64,000 nucleotides of DNA, taken from Amycolatopsis viridis (lineage in GTDB: Bacteria; Actinomycetota; Actinomycetes; Mycobacteriales; Pseudonocardiaceae). Each line of letters begins with the position of its first letter. The stretch's first letter is position 1. This document shows, one piece after another, positions 1 to 9,155 of the stretch. A program made the translations under genes and the position numbers. Where the stretch lies: contig NZ_JAANOU010000001.1 of the NCBI RefSeq assembly GCF_011758765.1, positions 1,674,001 through 1,738,000 of the forward strand. The letters run 5' to 3'. A model generated the notes under the pieces. The model was not told where the DNA came from. It did not search any database and saw only the letters and a list, made by a program, of their open reading frames with translations.

Positions 1-1
1 G

Positions 2-475
2 AACAAGCTGTTCGCGCAGCAGTACCTGGACGGCGCGGTCGAGGTGGAGTTCGCGCCGCAGGGCACGCTGGCCGAGCGGATGCGCGCCGGTGGCGCGGGC
101 ATCCCGGCGTTCTACACGAAGACCGGCGTCGGCACCCCGGTCGCCGAGGGCAAGCCGCACGCCGAGTTCGACGGCGAGACCTACGTGCAGGAACGCGGGA
201 TCGTCGCCGACCTGGCGCTGGTGCACGCGCACACCGCCGACCGCGAGGGCAACCTCGTGTACCGGATGGCGGCCCGCAACTTCAACCCGGTGGTCGCCAC
301 CTGCGGCCGCGTCACCGTGGCCGAGACCGAGGTCCTGGCCGACGGCTACGTCGACCCGGACCTGGTGATCACCCCGGGCGTGTTCGTCGACCGGCTGGTG
401 GTCGCCGCACCGCGGGTGAAGGAGATCGAGAAGCGCACGGTGCGCCCGCGGGCGCTGACCGGAACGGAGGCGTGA
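2..475 (+). CDS. CoA-transferase family I, alpha subunit (5' end outside window)
   Basis: Subunit A of a two-subunit 3-oxoacid or 3-oxoadipate CoA-transferase, which moves CoA from succinyl-CoA (or a similar donor) to a 3-oxo acid. The frame is open from base 2, so the N-terminus lies upstream; 157 residues are visible. They include the family-typical stretches [26 protein letters not shown] and NFNPVVATC and end in the usual [12 protein letters not shown] segment. The stop overlaps the region of the next start, so the two subunits are translationally coupled. The fold family is clear. Whether the substrate is 3-oxoadipate (PcaI) or acetoacetate (ScoA) cannot be decided because the upstream neighbours are missing. 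Confidence 0.9.
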   Translation, partial: NKLFAQQYLDGAVEVEFAPQGTLAERMRAGGAGIPAFYTKTGVGTPVAEGKPHAEFDGETYVQERGIVADLALVHAHTADREGNLVYRMAARNFNPVVATCGRVTVAETEVLADGYVDPDLVITPGVFVDRLVVAAPRVKEIEKRTVRPRALTGTEA

Positions 476-477
476 CC

Positions 478-1119
478 ATGGGCTGGAGCCGCGACGAGAT
501 GGCCGCGCTGGCGGCGGCGGAGCTGCGGGACGGGGACTACGTGAACCTCGGCATCGGCATCCCCACGCTGGTGGCGAACCACATCCCGGAGGGCGTCCGG
601 GTCACCCTGCAGAGCGAGAACGGCATCCTCGGCCTCGGTCCGTTCCCGTTCGAGGGCGAGGAGGACGCCGACCTGATCAACGCCGGCAAGCAGACGGTCA
701 CCGTCCAGCCCGGCGCGAGCTTCTTCGACTCGGCGACGTCGTTCGCCATGATCCGCGGCGGGCACATCGACCTGGCGATCCTCGGTGCGCTGCAAGTCGC
801 CGCGAACGGGGACCTCGCGAACTGGACCGTGCCCGGCGCGCTGGTCAAGGGCATGGGCGGCGCGATGGACCTCGTCGCCGGCACCAAGCGGATCATCGTG
901 ATCACCGACCACGTGGCGAAGGACGGCAGCCCCAAGATCGTCGAGACGTGCACGCTGCCGCTGACCGGCGCGGGTGTGGTCGACCGGATCATCACGGACC
1001 TCGCGGTGCTGGACGTGACCCCGGACGGGCTGCGGCTGGTGCGGACCGCGCCGGGCGTCACGGAGGACGAGCTGCGCGACAAGACGGGCGCGAAGGTCCT
1101 CGAACCCCTGGCGGGCTAG
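478..1119 (+). CDS. CoA-transferase family I, beta subunit
   Basis: Subunit B of the same CoA-transferase, about 213 residues, the normal size. The SENGILG motif near residue 40 carries the glutamate that forms the glutamyl-CoA thioester intermediate; the glycine-rich [14 protein letters not shown] and GAMDLVAG stretches are also typical. I prefer ATG 478 over the GTG at 472, because GGAGG at 466-470 lies 7 nt before 478 but only 1 nt before 472. The product forms a heterotetramer with the upstream subunit. It could serve the end of the beta-ketoadipate pathway or ketone-body use; the annotation stays at family level. Confidence 0.9.
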   Translation: MGWSRDEMAALAAAELRDGDYVNLGIGIPTLVANHIPEGVRVTLQSENGILGLGPFPFEGEEDADLINAGKQTVTVQPGASFFDSATSFAMIRGGHIDLAILGALQVAANGDLANWTVPGALVKGMGGAMDLVAGTKRIIVITDHVAKDGSPKIVETCTLPLTGAGVVDRIITDLAVLDVTPDGLRLVRTAPGVTEDELRDKTGAKVLEPLAG

Positions 1120-1186
1120 GACTTCGCGCGCGGCCCGGGGATCCGTCCCGCGCGGGGGAGGACTCCGGTGGCCACGCGCCACCGCG

Positions 1187-1603
1187 TCAGCGGTCCGCCT
1201 CCGCGAGGGCCCGCCGGGCCGCCTCGCGGGCCTCCGCGAGCGACGCCGTGATCGTCAGGATGCCGTCGAGCCCCGTCATCTCCAGCGGGCGGGTCACGAC
1301 CGGGGTCGGGCAGATCAGCGCCAGCGCCTGGTCGGCGGAGTGGCATTCGGCGGCGGTCTCCACCAGGACGGCCAGCCCGAGCGAGTCCAGGTGCTCGACC
1401 TCGGACAGGTCGAGGATGAGGGTGGTCAGCGGGACCGGGCCGGTGCTGTCGCGCGCCTCCTTGACGGCTTCGCGGACCCGCGAGGCCGTGCCGAGGTCGA
1501 CCTCACCGATGATCGCGACGATCGCTTCGCCTCCCTCGCGTGTCCAGCGGGTGGCGAAAGCCTGGGGCACGATCCCTCCATCATCCGTACGGTCAGCCTG
1601 CAC
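1187..1603 (-). CDS. STAS-domain protein (anti-sigma factor antagonist-like)
   Basis: A single STAS domain of 138 residues. The core DLSEVEHLDSLGLAVLVE (about residues 68-85) has the serine after aspartate that anti-sigma kinases phosphorylate in SpoIIAA/RsbV proteins, and the GEVDLGTASRVREAV beginning matches the family's first strand and helix. Such proteins release a sigma factor by binding its RsbW-type anti-sigma kinase. No sigma factor or kinase of that type is adjacent, so the partner is unknown. The start is a GTG close to a weak AAGG; an internal GTG (VPQAF) is a possible alternative. Confidence 0.8.
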   Translation of the reverse strand: MQADRTDDGGIVPQAFATRWTREGGEAIVAIIGEVDLGTASRVREAVKEARDSTGPVPLTTLILDLSEVEHLDSLGLAVLVETAAECHSADQALALICPTPVVTRPLEMTGLDGILTITASLAEAREAARRALAEADR

Positions 1604-1739
1604 ACCTTACCGGCAGCACCGCTGGTGACGCGGAGCAGGACCGCCGGCGGCCGGGCCGCCGGTGACCCGTCTTGCGTGCGGCCACCGGTTTACCCGGTGC
1701 GGCAGCCGGTGAAACCGGTCCACAGTGCACGCCGCGGTG

Positions 1740-2702
1740 TCAGGGCAGTGCGTCCGGCAGGCCGAAGTGCGCGAAGTGTTCCCGCCCCAGGAACGATGTG
1801 ATCCCGGCGATCCGGCCGTCCCGCGGTGTCAGCACGGTGATGGACCAGGCTTCGAACGTCCCGCCGGGTGCGGAGCGCAAGTACGCGGCGACGCCGGTCG
1901 ATCCGTTGGCGCCCACCAGGCGGTGCCGCCAGTCGCCGCAGATGGCCAGCGGGTACTGCCGCGCGAAGGACATCACCGCGCCGGTTCCGCGGTACCAGTG
2001 CGGCATCGGCGGCATCGCCCACGTCACGTCCTCGGTCAGCAGCGCCACGAGCGCATCCGCGTCGCCGCGCTCCAGCGCGCCGGCGTAGGCCGTCGCCAGG
2101 GTGCGCATCGTGGCGTCGGACGGTGCCGGAACGCGTGCGGGCATGGCCCGCCGCGCCCGTTGCAGCGCCGAGTTCACCGAGGCGGCCGAGGTGTTCATCA
2201 TCGTCGCGATCTCCGCCGCGGAGAATCCCAGGACCTCGAACAACACCAGCGCGGCCCGCTGGTTGCCGGGCAGGTGCTGCAACGCGGCCACGAACGCCAG
2301 CTCGACCGCCTCCCGCTGCTCGGCTCGCGGGCCCGGTCCGGCCGGGTAGGGACCGAGCCAGGCGACCTCCGCGCGGGGCGCGTTCCCGGTGACCACGTGG
2401 TCGGCGGCCGGCCCGAGGTCCATCGGCAGCGCCCGCCGGCCGCGCCGCTCCACGGCGTCCAGGCAGACCCGCGTCGCCACGGTGTACAGCCACGACCGCA
2501 GCGAAGCGCGGCCCTCGAAGCGCGCCAGCCCGCGCCAGGCACGCAGCAACGCCTCCTGCACCGCGTCGTCGGCGTCGTGCACCGAACCCAGCATCCGGTA
2601 GCAGTGCGCGTGCAGCTCCGGGCGCAGCGGCTCGACCAGCCGGGCGAACGCGGGTCCGTCGCCCGTGCGCGCCCGCTCCAGGTCCACGGCCAGTTCGGTC
2701 AC
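1740..2702 (-). CDS. ECF sigma factor with C-terminal SnoaL-like domain
   Basis: An extracytoplasmic-function sigma factor of about 320 residues. Region 2 reads CYRMLGSVHDADDAVQEALLRAW and region 4 contains NQRAALVLFEVLGFSAAEIA. The last 120 residues (ALERGDADALVALLTEDVTW onward) form a SnoaL-like domain, as in the SigG/TIGR02960-type and ECF41-like groups, where the extra domain modulates activity in place of a separate anti-sigma factor. The open frame extends to 2864 but would then run through the divergent hydrolase gene, so I start at GTG 2702 (VTELAVDLERA). The target may include the divergent alpha/beta hydrolase, which is inference. Confidence 0.85.
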   Translation of the reverse strand: MTELAVDLERARTGDGPAFARLVEPLRPELHAHCYRMLGSVHDADDAVQEALLRAWRGLARFEGRASLRSWLYTVATRVCLDAVERRGRRALPMDLGPAADHVVTGNAPRAEVAWLGPYPAGPGPRAEQREAVELAFVAALQHLPGNQRAALVLFEVLGFSAAEIATMMNTSAASVNSALQRARRAMPARVPAPSDATMRTLATAYAGALERGDADALVALLTEDVTWAMPPMPHWYRGTGAVMSFARQYPLAICGDWRHRLVGANGSTGVAAYLRSAPGGTFEAWSITVLTPRDGRIAGITSFLGREHFAHFGLPDALP

Positions 2703-2764
2703 GAGCGATGATTCTGCCGCACGACGGCGGTCTCCACTTCGGAAAGCCAATCCCGGGAGGAACC

Positions 2765-3577
2765 ATGAACCACACCGTGACCGCGAGCTCACTGCGCGTC
2801 CCCGGCGCCGAGCTCTACCACGAGGTCCGCGGACAGGGCCCGCTCGTCGTGCTCGTCGGCGCACCGATGGATGCGCGCCCGTTCGCCCCGCTCGCCGGCC
2901 TGCTCGCCGACGGCCACACCGTCCTCACCACCGACCCGCGCGGCATCAACCGCAGCCCGGTCGACGATCCCGGCCTTGATGTGACACCGGAGACCCGTGC
3001 CGACGACCTTGCCCGGCTCATCCGGCACGTCGACGCGGGACCCGCCACCGTGCTGGGTTCCAGCGGCGGCGCGGTGAGCGTGCTCGCGCTCGCGCAGGAC
3101 CACCCCGGGCTGATCAGCACCGTCATCGCGCACGAACCGCCGCTGCCGGAGCTGCTCCCCGACCGCGACGCTCTGCGCGCGCAGAGTGAGGACATCATCG
3201 CGACCCATTTCGCCGGGGATCGCGTCGGCGCGTGGCGGAAGTTCCTGGCGATGGCGGACATCGACCTGCCGGAGGCGGTGTTCCAGCAGATGTTCGCCCA
3301 GGAGCCCAGCCCGCAGGACCTCGCCGATGCGGACTTCCAGTACGCCCACCTGTACCGGCCGACGACCCGCTGGCTGCCGGACGTGGCGAAGCTGCGTGCG
3401 CTGGGCGACCGCCTCGTGATCGGCATCGGCGCGGACTCCGCGGGCCAGATCTGCGACCGCACTTCCCGCGCCCTCGCCACGCTCGTCGGCATCGAGCCCG
3501 CCCCGTTCCCCGGCGATCACACGGGTTTCGCCTCGCAGCCGGACGCGTTCGCGGCCCGGCTGCGCGAGCTGCTCTGA
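2765..3577 (+). CDS. alpha/beta hydrolase
   Basis: About 270 residues with the alpha/beta-hydrolase fold. The nucleophile elbow GSSGGAVSV holds the candidate serine near residue 98, the oxyanion region reads VVLVGAPMDARPF, and the C-terminal GDHTGFASQPDAF gives the catalytic histidine. The start at ATG 2765 follows a strong CGGGAGG. The gene is divergent from the SnoaL-tailed ECF sigma factor with about 60 bp between them, a layout common for ECF factors and their targets. The substrate is not predictable. Confidence 0.85.
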   Translation: MNHTVTASSLRVPGAELYHEVRGQGPLVVLVGAPMDARPFAPLAGLLADGHTVLTTDPRGINRSPVDDPGLDVTPETRADDLARLIRHVDAGPATVLGSSGGAVSVLALAQDHPGLISTVIAHEPPLPELLPDRDALRAQSEDIIATHFAGDRVGAWRKFLAMADIDLPEAVFQQMFAQEPSPQDLADADFQYAHLYRPTTRWLPDVAKLRALGDRLVIGIGADSAGQICDRTSRALATLVGIEPAPFPGDHTGFASQPDAFAARLRELL

Positions 3578-3712
3578 CCGGCAGGTGGGGCCGGCTCCCG
3601 AGGTATCAGGACGGTAAAGGTGTGCGTCCACCACTGGTGCCCGCGCAGCGCGCGCTCTAGGTTGCCAGGGAACTAGTCAAACCTTTGATCTTCTTTCCAA
3701 CGGCGGGAAGGG

Positions 3713-5053
3713 ATGGACATGACGCAGACCCCCGAGGCCTCGGCCCGGATGAGCCGGTCGCGCGACCGCGGGCAGCTGCGCCGCGTCGTCGGTGCGAGCC
3801 TCGTCGGTACGACGATCGAGTGGTACGACTTCTTCATCTACGCCTCGGCCGCGGGCCTGGTGTTCGGCAAGCAGTTCTTCCCCTCGCTGGACGCCACCGC
3901 CGCACTCCTGGCGTCGTTCGCGACCCTCGGGGTGAGCTTCGTGGCGCGGCCGATCGGCGGGATCGTCGCCGGGCACCTCGGCGACCGGGTGGGCCGCAAG
4001 GCGGTGCTCGTGGCGACGCTGCTGCTGATGGGGCTGTCCACGATCGGTGTCGGCCTGCTGCCCTCCTACCACTCGATCGGCGTCGCCGCGCCGATCCTGC
4101 TCGTCGTGCTGCGGCTGCTGCAGGGCCTGTCCGCCGGCGGCGAGTGGGGCGGCGCGGCGCTGATGTCGGTCGAGCACGCCCCCGCCGGCCGGCGCGGCTA
4201 CTTCGGCTCGTTCCCGCAGATCGGCGTGCCGATCGGGCTGCTGCTGGCGAACCTGGTGTTCTTCAGCGTCTCCGCCGCCACCACCGCCGACCAGTTCGCC
4301 CGGTGGGGCTGGCGGATCCCGTTCCTGCTCAGCGTCGTGCTCATCGCCGTCGGCTTCTTCGTGCGGGCCCGGGTTTCGGAAAGCCCGGTGTTCAGCGAGC
4401 TGCGTGAACGCCGGGCCCGCCGGTCCGCGCCGCTGGCCGAGCTGCTGCGCACCAACCGCCGCGAACTGGTCGTCGCGATCGGGCTGTTCATCGCCAACAA
4501 CATGGTCGGCTACATCCTGATCGCGTTCATCAACTCCTACGGCACCCGCACGCTCAAGCTGTCCAGCTCGACGATGCTGTTCGTCGGCATGGTCGGTGCG
4601 GTCGCCTGGGGTGTGTTCACCATCGCCGCCGGGCACTGGTCGGACACCTGGGGCCGCCGGCGCACGTATCTGATCGGCATCCTCGCGATGGGCGCGTGGA
4701 CGTTCCCGTTCTTCCTGCTCTTCGACACCCGCGCGCTGCCGCTCATGCTGCTGTCGGTGGTCGTGCTGGGGTTCGGTCTCGGACTGACGTACGGTCCGCA
4801 GGCCGCGGCGTACAGCGAGCTGTTCCCCGCCTCGATCCGGTACAGCGGTGTCTCTTTCGCCTACGCGTTCGGCGCGATCCTCGGCGGCGGGTTCGCGCCG
4901 CTGGTGTCGACCTGGCTGGTCGGCGAGACCGGCACGTCGCTCGCGGTGTCCGGTTACATGCTGCTGGCCTGCCTGGTGACGCTGGCCGCGGTGCTGGCCC
5001 TGCGGGAGCGGCCGGCCGCGGAGCGGGAGGCGTTCGTCACCGGCGCCCGGTAG
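3713..5053 (+). CDS. MFS transporter, metabolite:H+ symporter type
   Basis: A 12-helix major facilitator of 446 residues. The N-terminal GTTIEWYDFFIYASAAGLVFG and the loop GHLGDRVGRKAVLV between helices 2 and 3 are hallmarks of the metabolite:H+ symporter (ShiA/ProP-like) family; GHWSDTWGRRRTYL repeats the loop in the second half. It probably imports a small organic acid or osmolyte. ATG 3713 and ATG 3719 are both possible starts behind GGGAAGGG. The flanking genes are unrelated, so the substrate remains open. Confidence 0.88.
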   Translation: MDMTQTPEASARMSRSRDRGQLRRVVGASLVGTTIEWYDFFIYASAAGLVFGKQFFPSLDATAALLASFATLGVSFVARPIGGIVAGHLGDRVGRKAVLVATLLLMGLSTIGVGLLPSYHSIGVAAPILLVVLRLLQGLSAGGEWGGAALMSVEHAPAGRRGYFGSFPQIGVPIGLLLANLVFFSVSAATTADQFARWGWRIPFLLSVVLIAVGFFVRARVSESPVFSELRERRARRSAPLAELLRTNRRELVVAIGLFIANNMVGYILIAFINSYGTRTLKLSSSTMLFVGMVGAVAWGVFTIAAGHWSDTWGRRRTYLIGILAMGAWTFPFFLLFDTRALPLMLLSVVVLGFGLGLTYGPQAAAYSELFPASIRYSGVSFAYAFGAILGGGFAPLVSTWLVGETGTSLAVSGYMLLACLVTLAAVLALRERPAAEREAFVTGAR

Positions 5054-5054
5054 C

Positions 5055-6044
5055 TCACCGGCGCCGGTCGGACGGGAACGAGGTGTCCACGCGTTCCTCC
5101 TCGTGGTACGCGCGTTCCTCCGCGTAGGACTCGTAGGCTCGGTGGTCGGCCTCCGTCTCCGGGGGGCCGGCCAGCGCGCGCGGGTGCAGCCGGTCCGTGA
5201 GCACCACGTTGAGCTGCGCCCCGAGCAGCGTCACGATGCCCTGCAGGTAGAACCACCACAGCAGGGTGATCACGGTGGCGAACGTGCCGTAGGTGCTCTG
5301 CGCGTTGTGCAGGTACCGGCTGATGATCAGCGACGACAGCGTTTGCAGCACCCAGAACAGCACACCGGACAGCACCGCGCCGGGCAGCACGTCCCGCGTG
5401 GTGACGTCCCGGTCGGTCAGGATCCGGAACGCCGCGATGAACAACCCGATGTCCAGCACGATCGCGATGGCGTACCCGAGGATGCTCCCCAGCCAGCCCA
5501 GGTGCAGCAGGTCCGTGCCGCTGGAGACGAACCCGCTGATCATCGTGCTGACGACCAGGCCGAGCCCGATCGTCACCAGCACGAGCACGCTGCGCACGAT
5601 CTGCTTGGGCAGGCTCGGCCGGGCGTGGTAGGGCAGTTCCCACACCGCGTTGAACGCGTTCTGCGTTGCGCGCACCACCGCGATCCCGCTCCACAGCGCG
5701 GTGAGCAGCCCGACGGTCAGCGCCCACCACGACCCGCTCAGCCCCTGCATGGCCGACGGGTTCAGCAGCGGGAACATCCTGCTCACCTGCCCGAGGACGT
5801 CGTTCTTCAGGTGTTCCGGCACGAAGAACCCGAGCAGGGTGATCAGGACGAGGAACAACGGGAAGATCGAGAAGAACGCCCAGAAGGCGATCATGCTCGC
5901 CAGGTTCGTGGACCGGTCCTCGACGAACTTGCGGGCCACCGCGACCGGTACGGACAGCGCCGTGTGCTCCTGCTGCACCGCGTCCACGCGGTCGAGGCCG
6001 GCCTTGGCCCGGCCGGCAACGCTTTCCCTGCTGTGCTGGCTCAC
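5055..6044 (-). CDS. YihY/BrkB family inner-membrane protein
   Basis: A 329-residue membrane protein of the YihY/virulence factor BrkB family. The diagnostic stretches are NLASMIAFWAFFSIFPLFLVL, an internal GIAVVRATQNAFNAVW and YGTFATVITLLWWFYLQGIVTLLGAQLN, within about six hydrophobic segments and with a charged C-terminal tail. The family is widespread; its molecular role is not settled, despite old claims of RNase BN activity. It starts at GTG 6044 behind GGGAG and ends one base from the convergent MFS gene, so transcripts meet at 5053/5055. Confidence 0.9.
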   Translation of the reverse strand: MSQHSRESVAGRAKAGLDRVDAVQQEHTALSVPVAVARKFVEDRSTNLASMIAFWAFFSIFPLFLVLITLLGFFVPEHLKNDVLGQVSRMFPLLNPSAMQGLSGSWWALTVGLLTALWSGIAVVRATQNAFNAVWELPYHARPSLPKQIVRSVLVLVTIGLGLVVSTMISGFVSSGTDLLHLGWLGSILGYAIAIVLDIGLFIAAFRILTDRDVTTRDVLPGAVLSGVLFWVLQTLSSLIISRYLHNAQSTYGTFATVITLLWWFYLQGIVTLLGAQLNVVLTDRLHPRALAGPPETEADHRAYESYAEERAYHEEERVDTSFPSDRRR

Positions 6045-6104
6045 GGTTGCACTCCCACCATCGGCGTCTGCGCGTGGCGGTGAGCTACCCCGTGCGGCGG
6101 TGGG

Positions 6105-6515
6105 TCAACCGGCTTGGGGGATGCGGGCCTCGGCGAGGGTGGCGCGGAGCACCGCGCGGTGGGTCTGCTTCGCTTCCGCGTAGCGGCGGCGGCCTTCCTC
6201 GGTGATGGTGACGAAGATGCCGCGCCGGTCCTGCTCGCACATCGCGCGGTCGACCAGGCCCTCCTTCTCCAGGCGCGCGACCAGGCGCGAGGTGGCGCTC
6301 TGGCTCAGGTGCACGGCGGCCAGGAGGTCGGCCGAGCGGCACTGGTGGTCGCATGTCGCGAGCCGCTCGAGGGCCTCGAACTCGCTCACCCCGATGCCGT
6401 GCCGGTCCTGCAGGCGGCATTCCAGCTCGCCGGAGACGGTGGCGTGCAAGGCCATCAGGTTGTGCCACTGCTGCACGAGGGAGGCTTCGGCGACGTCACC
6501 CATGGCACACACCAT
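6105..6515 (-). CDS. MarR-family transcriptional regulator
   Basis: A winged-helix regulator of about 136 residues. The recognition region reads DLLAAVHLSQSATSRLVARLEKEGLVDR, followed by the wing ACEQDRRGIFVTITEEGRR-type sequence usual for MarR proteins. I start at ATG 6515 (MVCAMGD); ATG 6503 is also possible. It is transcribed divergently from a DHA2-type efflux gene, and the 70-bp gap contains GCAT/ATGC inverted repeats, so it is probably the local repressor of that pump and of itself. A ligand cannot be inferred. Confidence 0.88.
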   Translation of the reverse strand: MVCAMGDVAEASLVQQWHNLMALHATVSGELECRLQDRHGIGVSEFEALERLATCDHQCRSADLLAAVHLSQSATSRLVARLEKEGLVDRAMCEQDRRGIFVTITEEGRRRYAEAKQTHRAVLRATLAEARIPQAG

Positions 6516-6533
6516 AGCATGCACAGGAATTTG

Positions 6534-6575
6534 ATGCAAAGTCATTAAACCCTCTTGCATTAGATGCGTATGCAT
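6534..6575. promoter_or_regulatory. Candidate MarR operator cluster
   Basis: The gap between marR and the efflux gene contains ATGCAA (6534-6539) facing TTGCAT (6555-6560), then GCAT-TAG-ATGC (6557-6567) and ATGC-GTAT-GCAT (6564-6575). These overlapping inverted repeats, in a region more AT-rich than its surroundings, are seen directly. Assignment to the adjacent MarR protein is inference. Confidence 0.5.
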
Positions 6576-6589
6576 GTAATCTCGTGGCC

Positions 6590-8017
6590 ATGACTTCTCC
6601 CGCCCACCTGTCCACCACCTCGACGCGATGGGACGCCCGGCTGTGGGCCGTGCTCCTGACCGTGTCCACCGTCGTGGGCCTGGACGCCCTCGACGTCTCG
6701 ATGGTCGGCGTCGCGCTGCCGTCCATCCGGGCCGACCTCGGCCTGTCGACCAACGCAATGCAATGGGTCGTGAGCGGATACGTCCTCGGCTACGGCGGGC
6801 TGCTCCTGCTCGGCGGCCGCACGGCCGACCTGCTCGGCCGGCGCCGGGTGTTCCTCGTCGCGGTGGCCGTGTTCGCGGTCGCCTCGCTGCTCGGCGGTCT
6901 GGTCGACGACGGCGCCCTGCTCATCGCGAGCCGGTTCGTCAAGGGCCTGGCGGCGGCCTTCACCGCGCCCGCGGCGCTGTCGATCATCACCACCACGTTC
7001 CAGGAGGGCCCGGCCCGCAACCGCGCCATCAGCATCTTCGCCGTGTTCGGCGCCAGCGGGTACTCGGCCGGCCTGGTCTTCTCCGGGTTGCTGACCGAGG
7101 TCGGCTGGCGGTGGACGTTCCTGCTGCCGGTGCCGATCGCGCTGATCGCGCTGGTGTCCGCGATCAAGGTGGTCCCGGCCTACGAGCGGGACCGTTCGGC
7201 CGGCGGCTACGACCTGCCCGGCGCGATCACCGGCGCGGCCGGTTCGCTGCTGCTGGTGTTCGGCGTCGTCGAAGCGCCGGAGGCCGGCTGGGCCGCACCG
7301 CGGACGCTGATCACCTTCGCCGTCGCGGTGGCACTGCTGGTCGCGTTCGTGCTGATCGAGAAGCGCAGCGCGCACCCGCTGCTGCGGCTGGGGATCCTGC
7401 GGTCCGGACCGCTGGCGCGGGCGAACCTCGGGGGCGCGTTGTTCTTCGGCGCCTACATCGGGTTCCAGTTCGTGGTGATGCTGTACCTGCAGGACGTGCT
7501 GCACTGGTCGGCGCTGGAGACCGCCCTCGGGTTCCTGCCCGCCGCGCTGATCGTCGCGTTCGTCTCGCCGCGCATCGAACCGCTGATCGACCGGGTCGGC
7601 ACCCCGGTCACCATCCTCGGCGGCGTGCTGGCGCACGTGATCGCGTACGCGCTGTTCCTGCGGATCGACGAGCATTCCGGGTACGCCGGGTCGGTCCTGC
7701 CCAGCATGATCCTGCTCGGCATCGGCTTCACGCTGGCGTTCTCGTCCCTGAACATCCAGGCGACCACCGGGATCAGCGATAACGAGCAGGGGCTGGCCGG
7801 CGGCCTGCTGAACACCTCGCTGCAGGTCGGCGGCGCGATCGGGCTCGCGATCGTCACGGCGGTCCTCACCGGCAGCGGCAAGGGCTCACTGCTGACCGGG
7901 CTGACCCCCGCGCTGGCGGTGATCACCGGTATCGCCGCCCTCGGGCTGCTGATCGCGATCTCCGGCGTGGTGCGCCCACGCCGCCTCGCCGCGGAGCCGG
8001 AGCTGGCACGCGTCTGA
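6590..8017 (+). CDS. MFS drug-efflux transporter, DHA2 (14-TM) type
   Basis: A 475-residue, 14-helix exporter of the EmrB/QacA group. Helix 1 carries LDALDVSMVGVALPSIRADL, motif A reads GGRTADLLGRRRVFLVAV, and the helix-5 antiporter motif region contains GASGYSAGLVFSGLL. It is expected to expel hydrophobic compounds by proton antiport. ATG 6590 (MTSPAHLS) is preferred over the in-frame GTG 6584. No Shine-Dalgarno sequence is visible, so the mRNA may be leaderless. A divergent MarR gene probably controls it. The hairpin just downstream ends the transcript. Confidence 0.88.
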   Translation: MTSPAHLSTTSTRWDARLWAVLLTVSTVVGLDALDVSMVGVALPSIRADLGLSTNAMQWVVSGYVLGYGGLLLLGGRTADLLGRRRVFLVAVAVFAVASLLGGLVDDGALLIASRFVKGLAAAFTAPAALSIITTTFQEGPARNRAISIFAVFGASGYSAGLVFSGLLTEVGWRWTFLLPVPIALIALVSAIKVVPAYERDRSAGGYDLPGAITGAAGSLLLVFGVVEAPEAGWAAPRTLITFAVAVALLVAFVLIEKRSAHPLLRLGILRSGPLARANLGGALFFGAYIGFQFVVMLYLQDVLHWSALETALGFLPAALIVAFVSPRIEPLIDRVGTPVTILGGVLAHVIAYALFLRIDEHSGYAGSVLPSMILLGIGFTLAFSSLNIQATTGISDNEQGLAGGLLNTSLQVGGAIGLAIVTAVLTGSGKGSLLTGLTPALAVITGIAALGLLIAISGVVRPRRLAAEPELARV

Positions 8018-8029
8018 GGATCCGGGGGA

Positions 8030-8066
8030 TGTGCGGGGCCTGTCGTCGGGGGACGGGCCCCGCACA
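8030..8066 (+). terminator. Terminator hairpin after the DHA2 efflux gene
   Basis: Perfect 11-bp inverted repeat TGTGCGGGGCC / GGCCCCGCACA with a 15-nt loop, starting 12 nt after the stop codon. There is no T-run, as is common in actinomycetes. Confidence 0.7.
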
Positions 8067-8201
8067 CACGCGTCCGCACCCACCCGCATGCGGGTCGTGG
8101 AAACCGTCCCCGGCGCTCCTGAAACCGGCGTGAAGCCCGGCTGAAGCCGCTTCCCTCGAGAGTCGCTCCCACACGAGGAGCACTCACCACGAGGAGGGGC
8201 G

Positions 8202-9155
8202 TTGACCACCACCACGAACCCGGCGATCGAGGTCGCCGGGTTGCGCAAGGCGTTCGGGGACAAGGTCGTGCTCGACGGGATCGATCTGCGCATCCCGGCC
8301 GGCTCGATCTTCGCCCTGCTCGGGCCCAACGGCGCGGGCAAGACCACCATGGTCCAGATCCTGTCGACCTACCTGCGGGCCGACTCCGGCAGCGCCCGCA
8401 TCGCCGGGCACGACCTCGCCACGCAGGCCGACCAAGTGCGCGCCGCCATCGGCGTCACCGGCCAGTTCTCCGCCGTCGACAACAAGCTCACCGGCGAGGA
8501 GAACCTGTGGCTGATGGCCGACCTGCACCACCTGCCCAAGGCCGAGGGTCGCCGCCGGGCCGCGGACCTGATCGAGCGCTTCGACCTGGTCGAGGCGGGC
8601 AAGAAACTCGCTGCGGTCTACTCGGGCGGCATGCGCCGCCGGCTGGACCTGGCGATGAGCCTGGTCGGCGAGCCGCGCATCATCTTCCTCGACGAGCCGA
8701 CCACCGGACTCGACCCGCGCAGCCGCCACACCATGTGGGACATCATCCGCGACCTCGTCGCCCGCGGCGTCACCGTCTTCCTCACCACCCAGTACCTCGA
8801 GGAGGCCGACGAGCTGGCCGACCGCATCGCGGTGCTCGACCACGGCGTGCTCGTCGCCGAGGGCAGCCCGGCCGAGCTCAAGCGCCGCATCCCCGGCGGG
8901 CACGTCGAACTGCGCTTCGCCGACGCCCGCACCCTCGACCTGGCCGCCCGCACGTTCGGCGAGGTCTCCCGCGACGACGAAGCCCTCACCCTGCAGATCC
9001 CCGGCGACGGCGGCGTCCGCTCACTGCGCGCCCTGCTCGACCGCATGGACCACGCCGGCATCGAGCCGGAGGCCCTGGCGGTGCACACGCCCGACCTCGA
9101 CGACGTCTTCTTCGCCCTGACCGGACACCCAACGGAAGAGAAGGTTTCCCGCTGA
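8202..9155 (+). CDS. ABC exporter ATP-binding protein, DrrA-like
   Basis: The 317-residue ATPase subunit of a two-gene ABC exporter of the daunorubicin-resistance (DrrA) family. Walker A GPNGAGKT is at residues 41-48, the signature reads YSGGMRRRLDLAMSL, and Walker B with D-loop is IIFLDEPTTGLDP. A C-terminal extension of about 90 residues ends in the DDVFFALTG motif typical of DrrA. The start is TTG 8202 behind a strong GAGGAGGGG. Its stop overlaps the start of the permease gene (TGATG), so the two are coupled. Confidence 0.92.
   Translation: MTTTTNPAIEVAGLRKAFGDKVVLDGIDLRIPAGSIFALLGPNGAGKTTMVQILSTYLRADSGSARIAGHDLATQADQVRAAIGVTGQFSAVDNKLTGEENLWLMADLHHLPKAEGRRRAADLIERFDLVEAGKKLAAVYSGGMRRRLDLAMSLVGEPRIIFLDEPTTGLDPRSRHTMWDIIRDLVARGVTVFLTTQYLEEADELADRIAVLDHGVLVAEGSPAELKRRIPGGHVELRFADARTLDLAARTFGEVSRDDEALTLQIPGDGGVRSLRALLDRMDHAGIEPEALAVHTPDLDDVFFALTGHPTEEKVSR

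Noticed and set aside
2703-2864. 54-codon N-terminal extension of the ECF sigma factor
   Set aside because: It would overlap the start of the divergent hydrolase gene and has no similarity to sigma factors; GTG 2702 gives a standard start.
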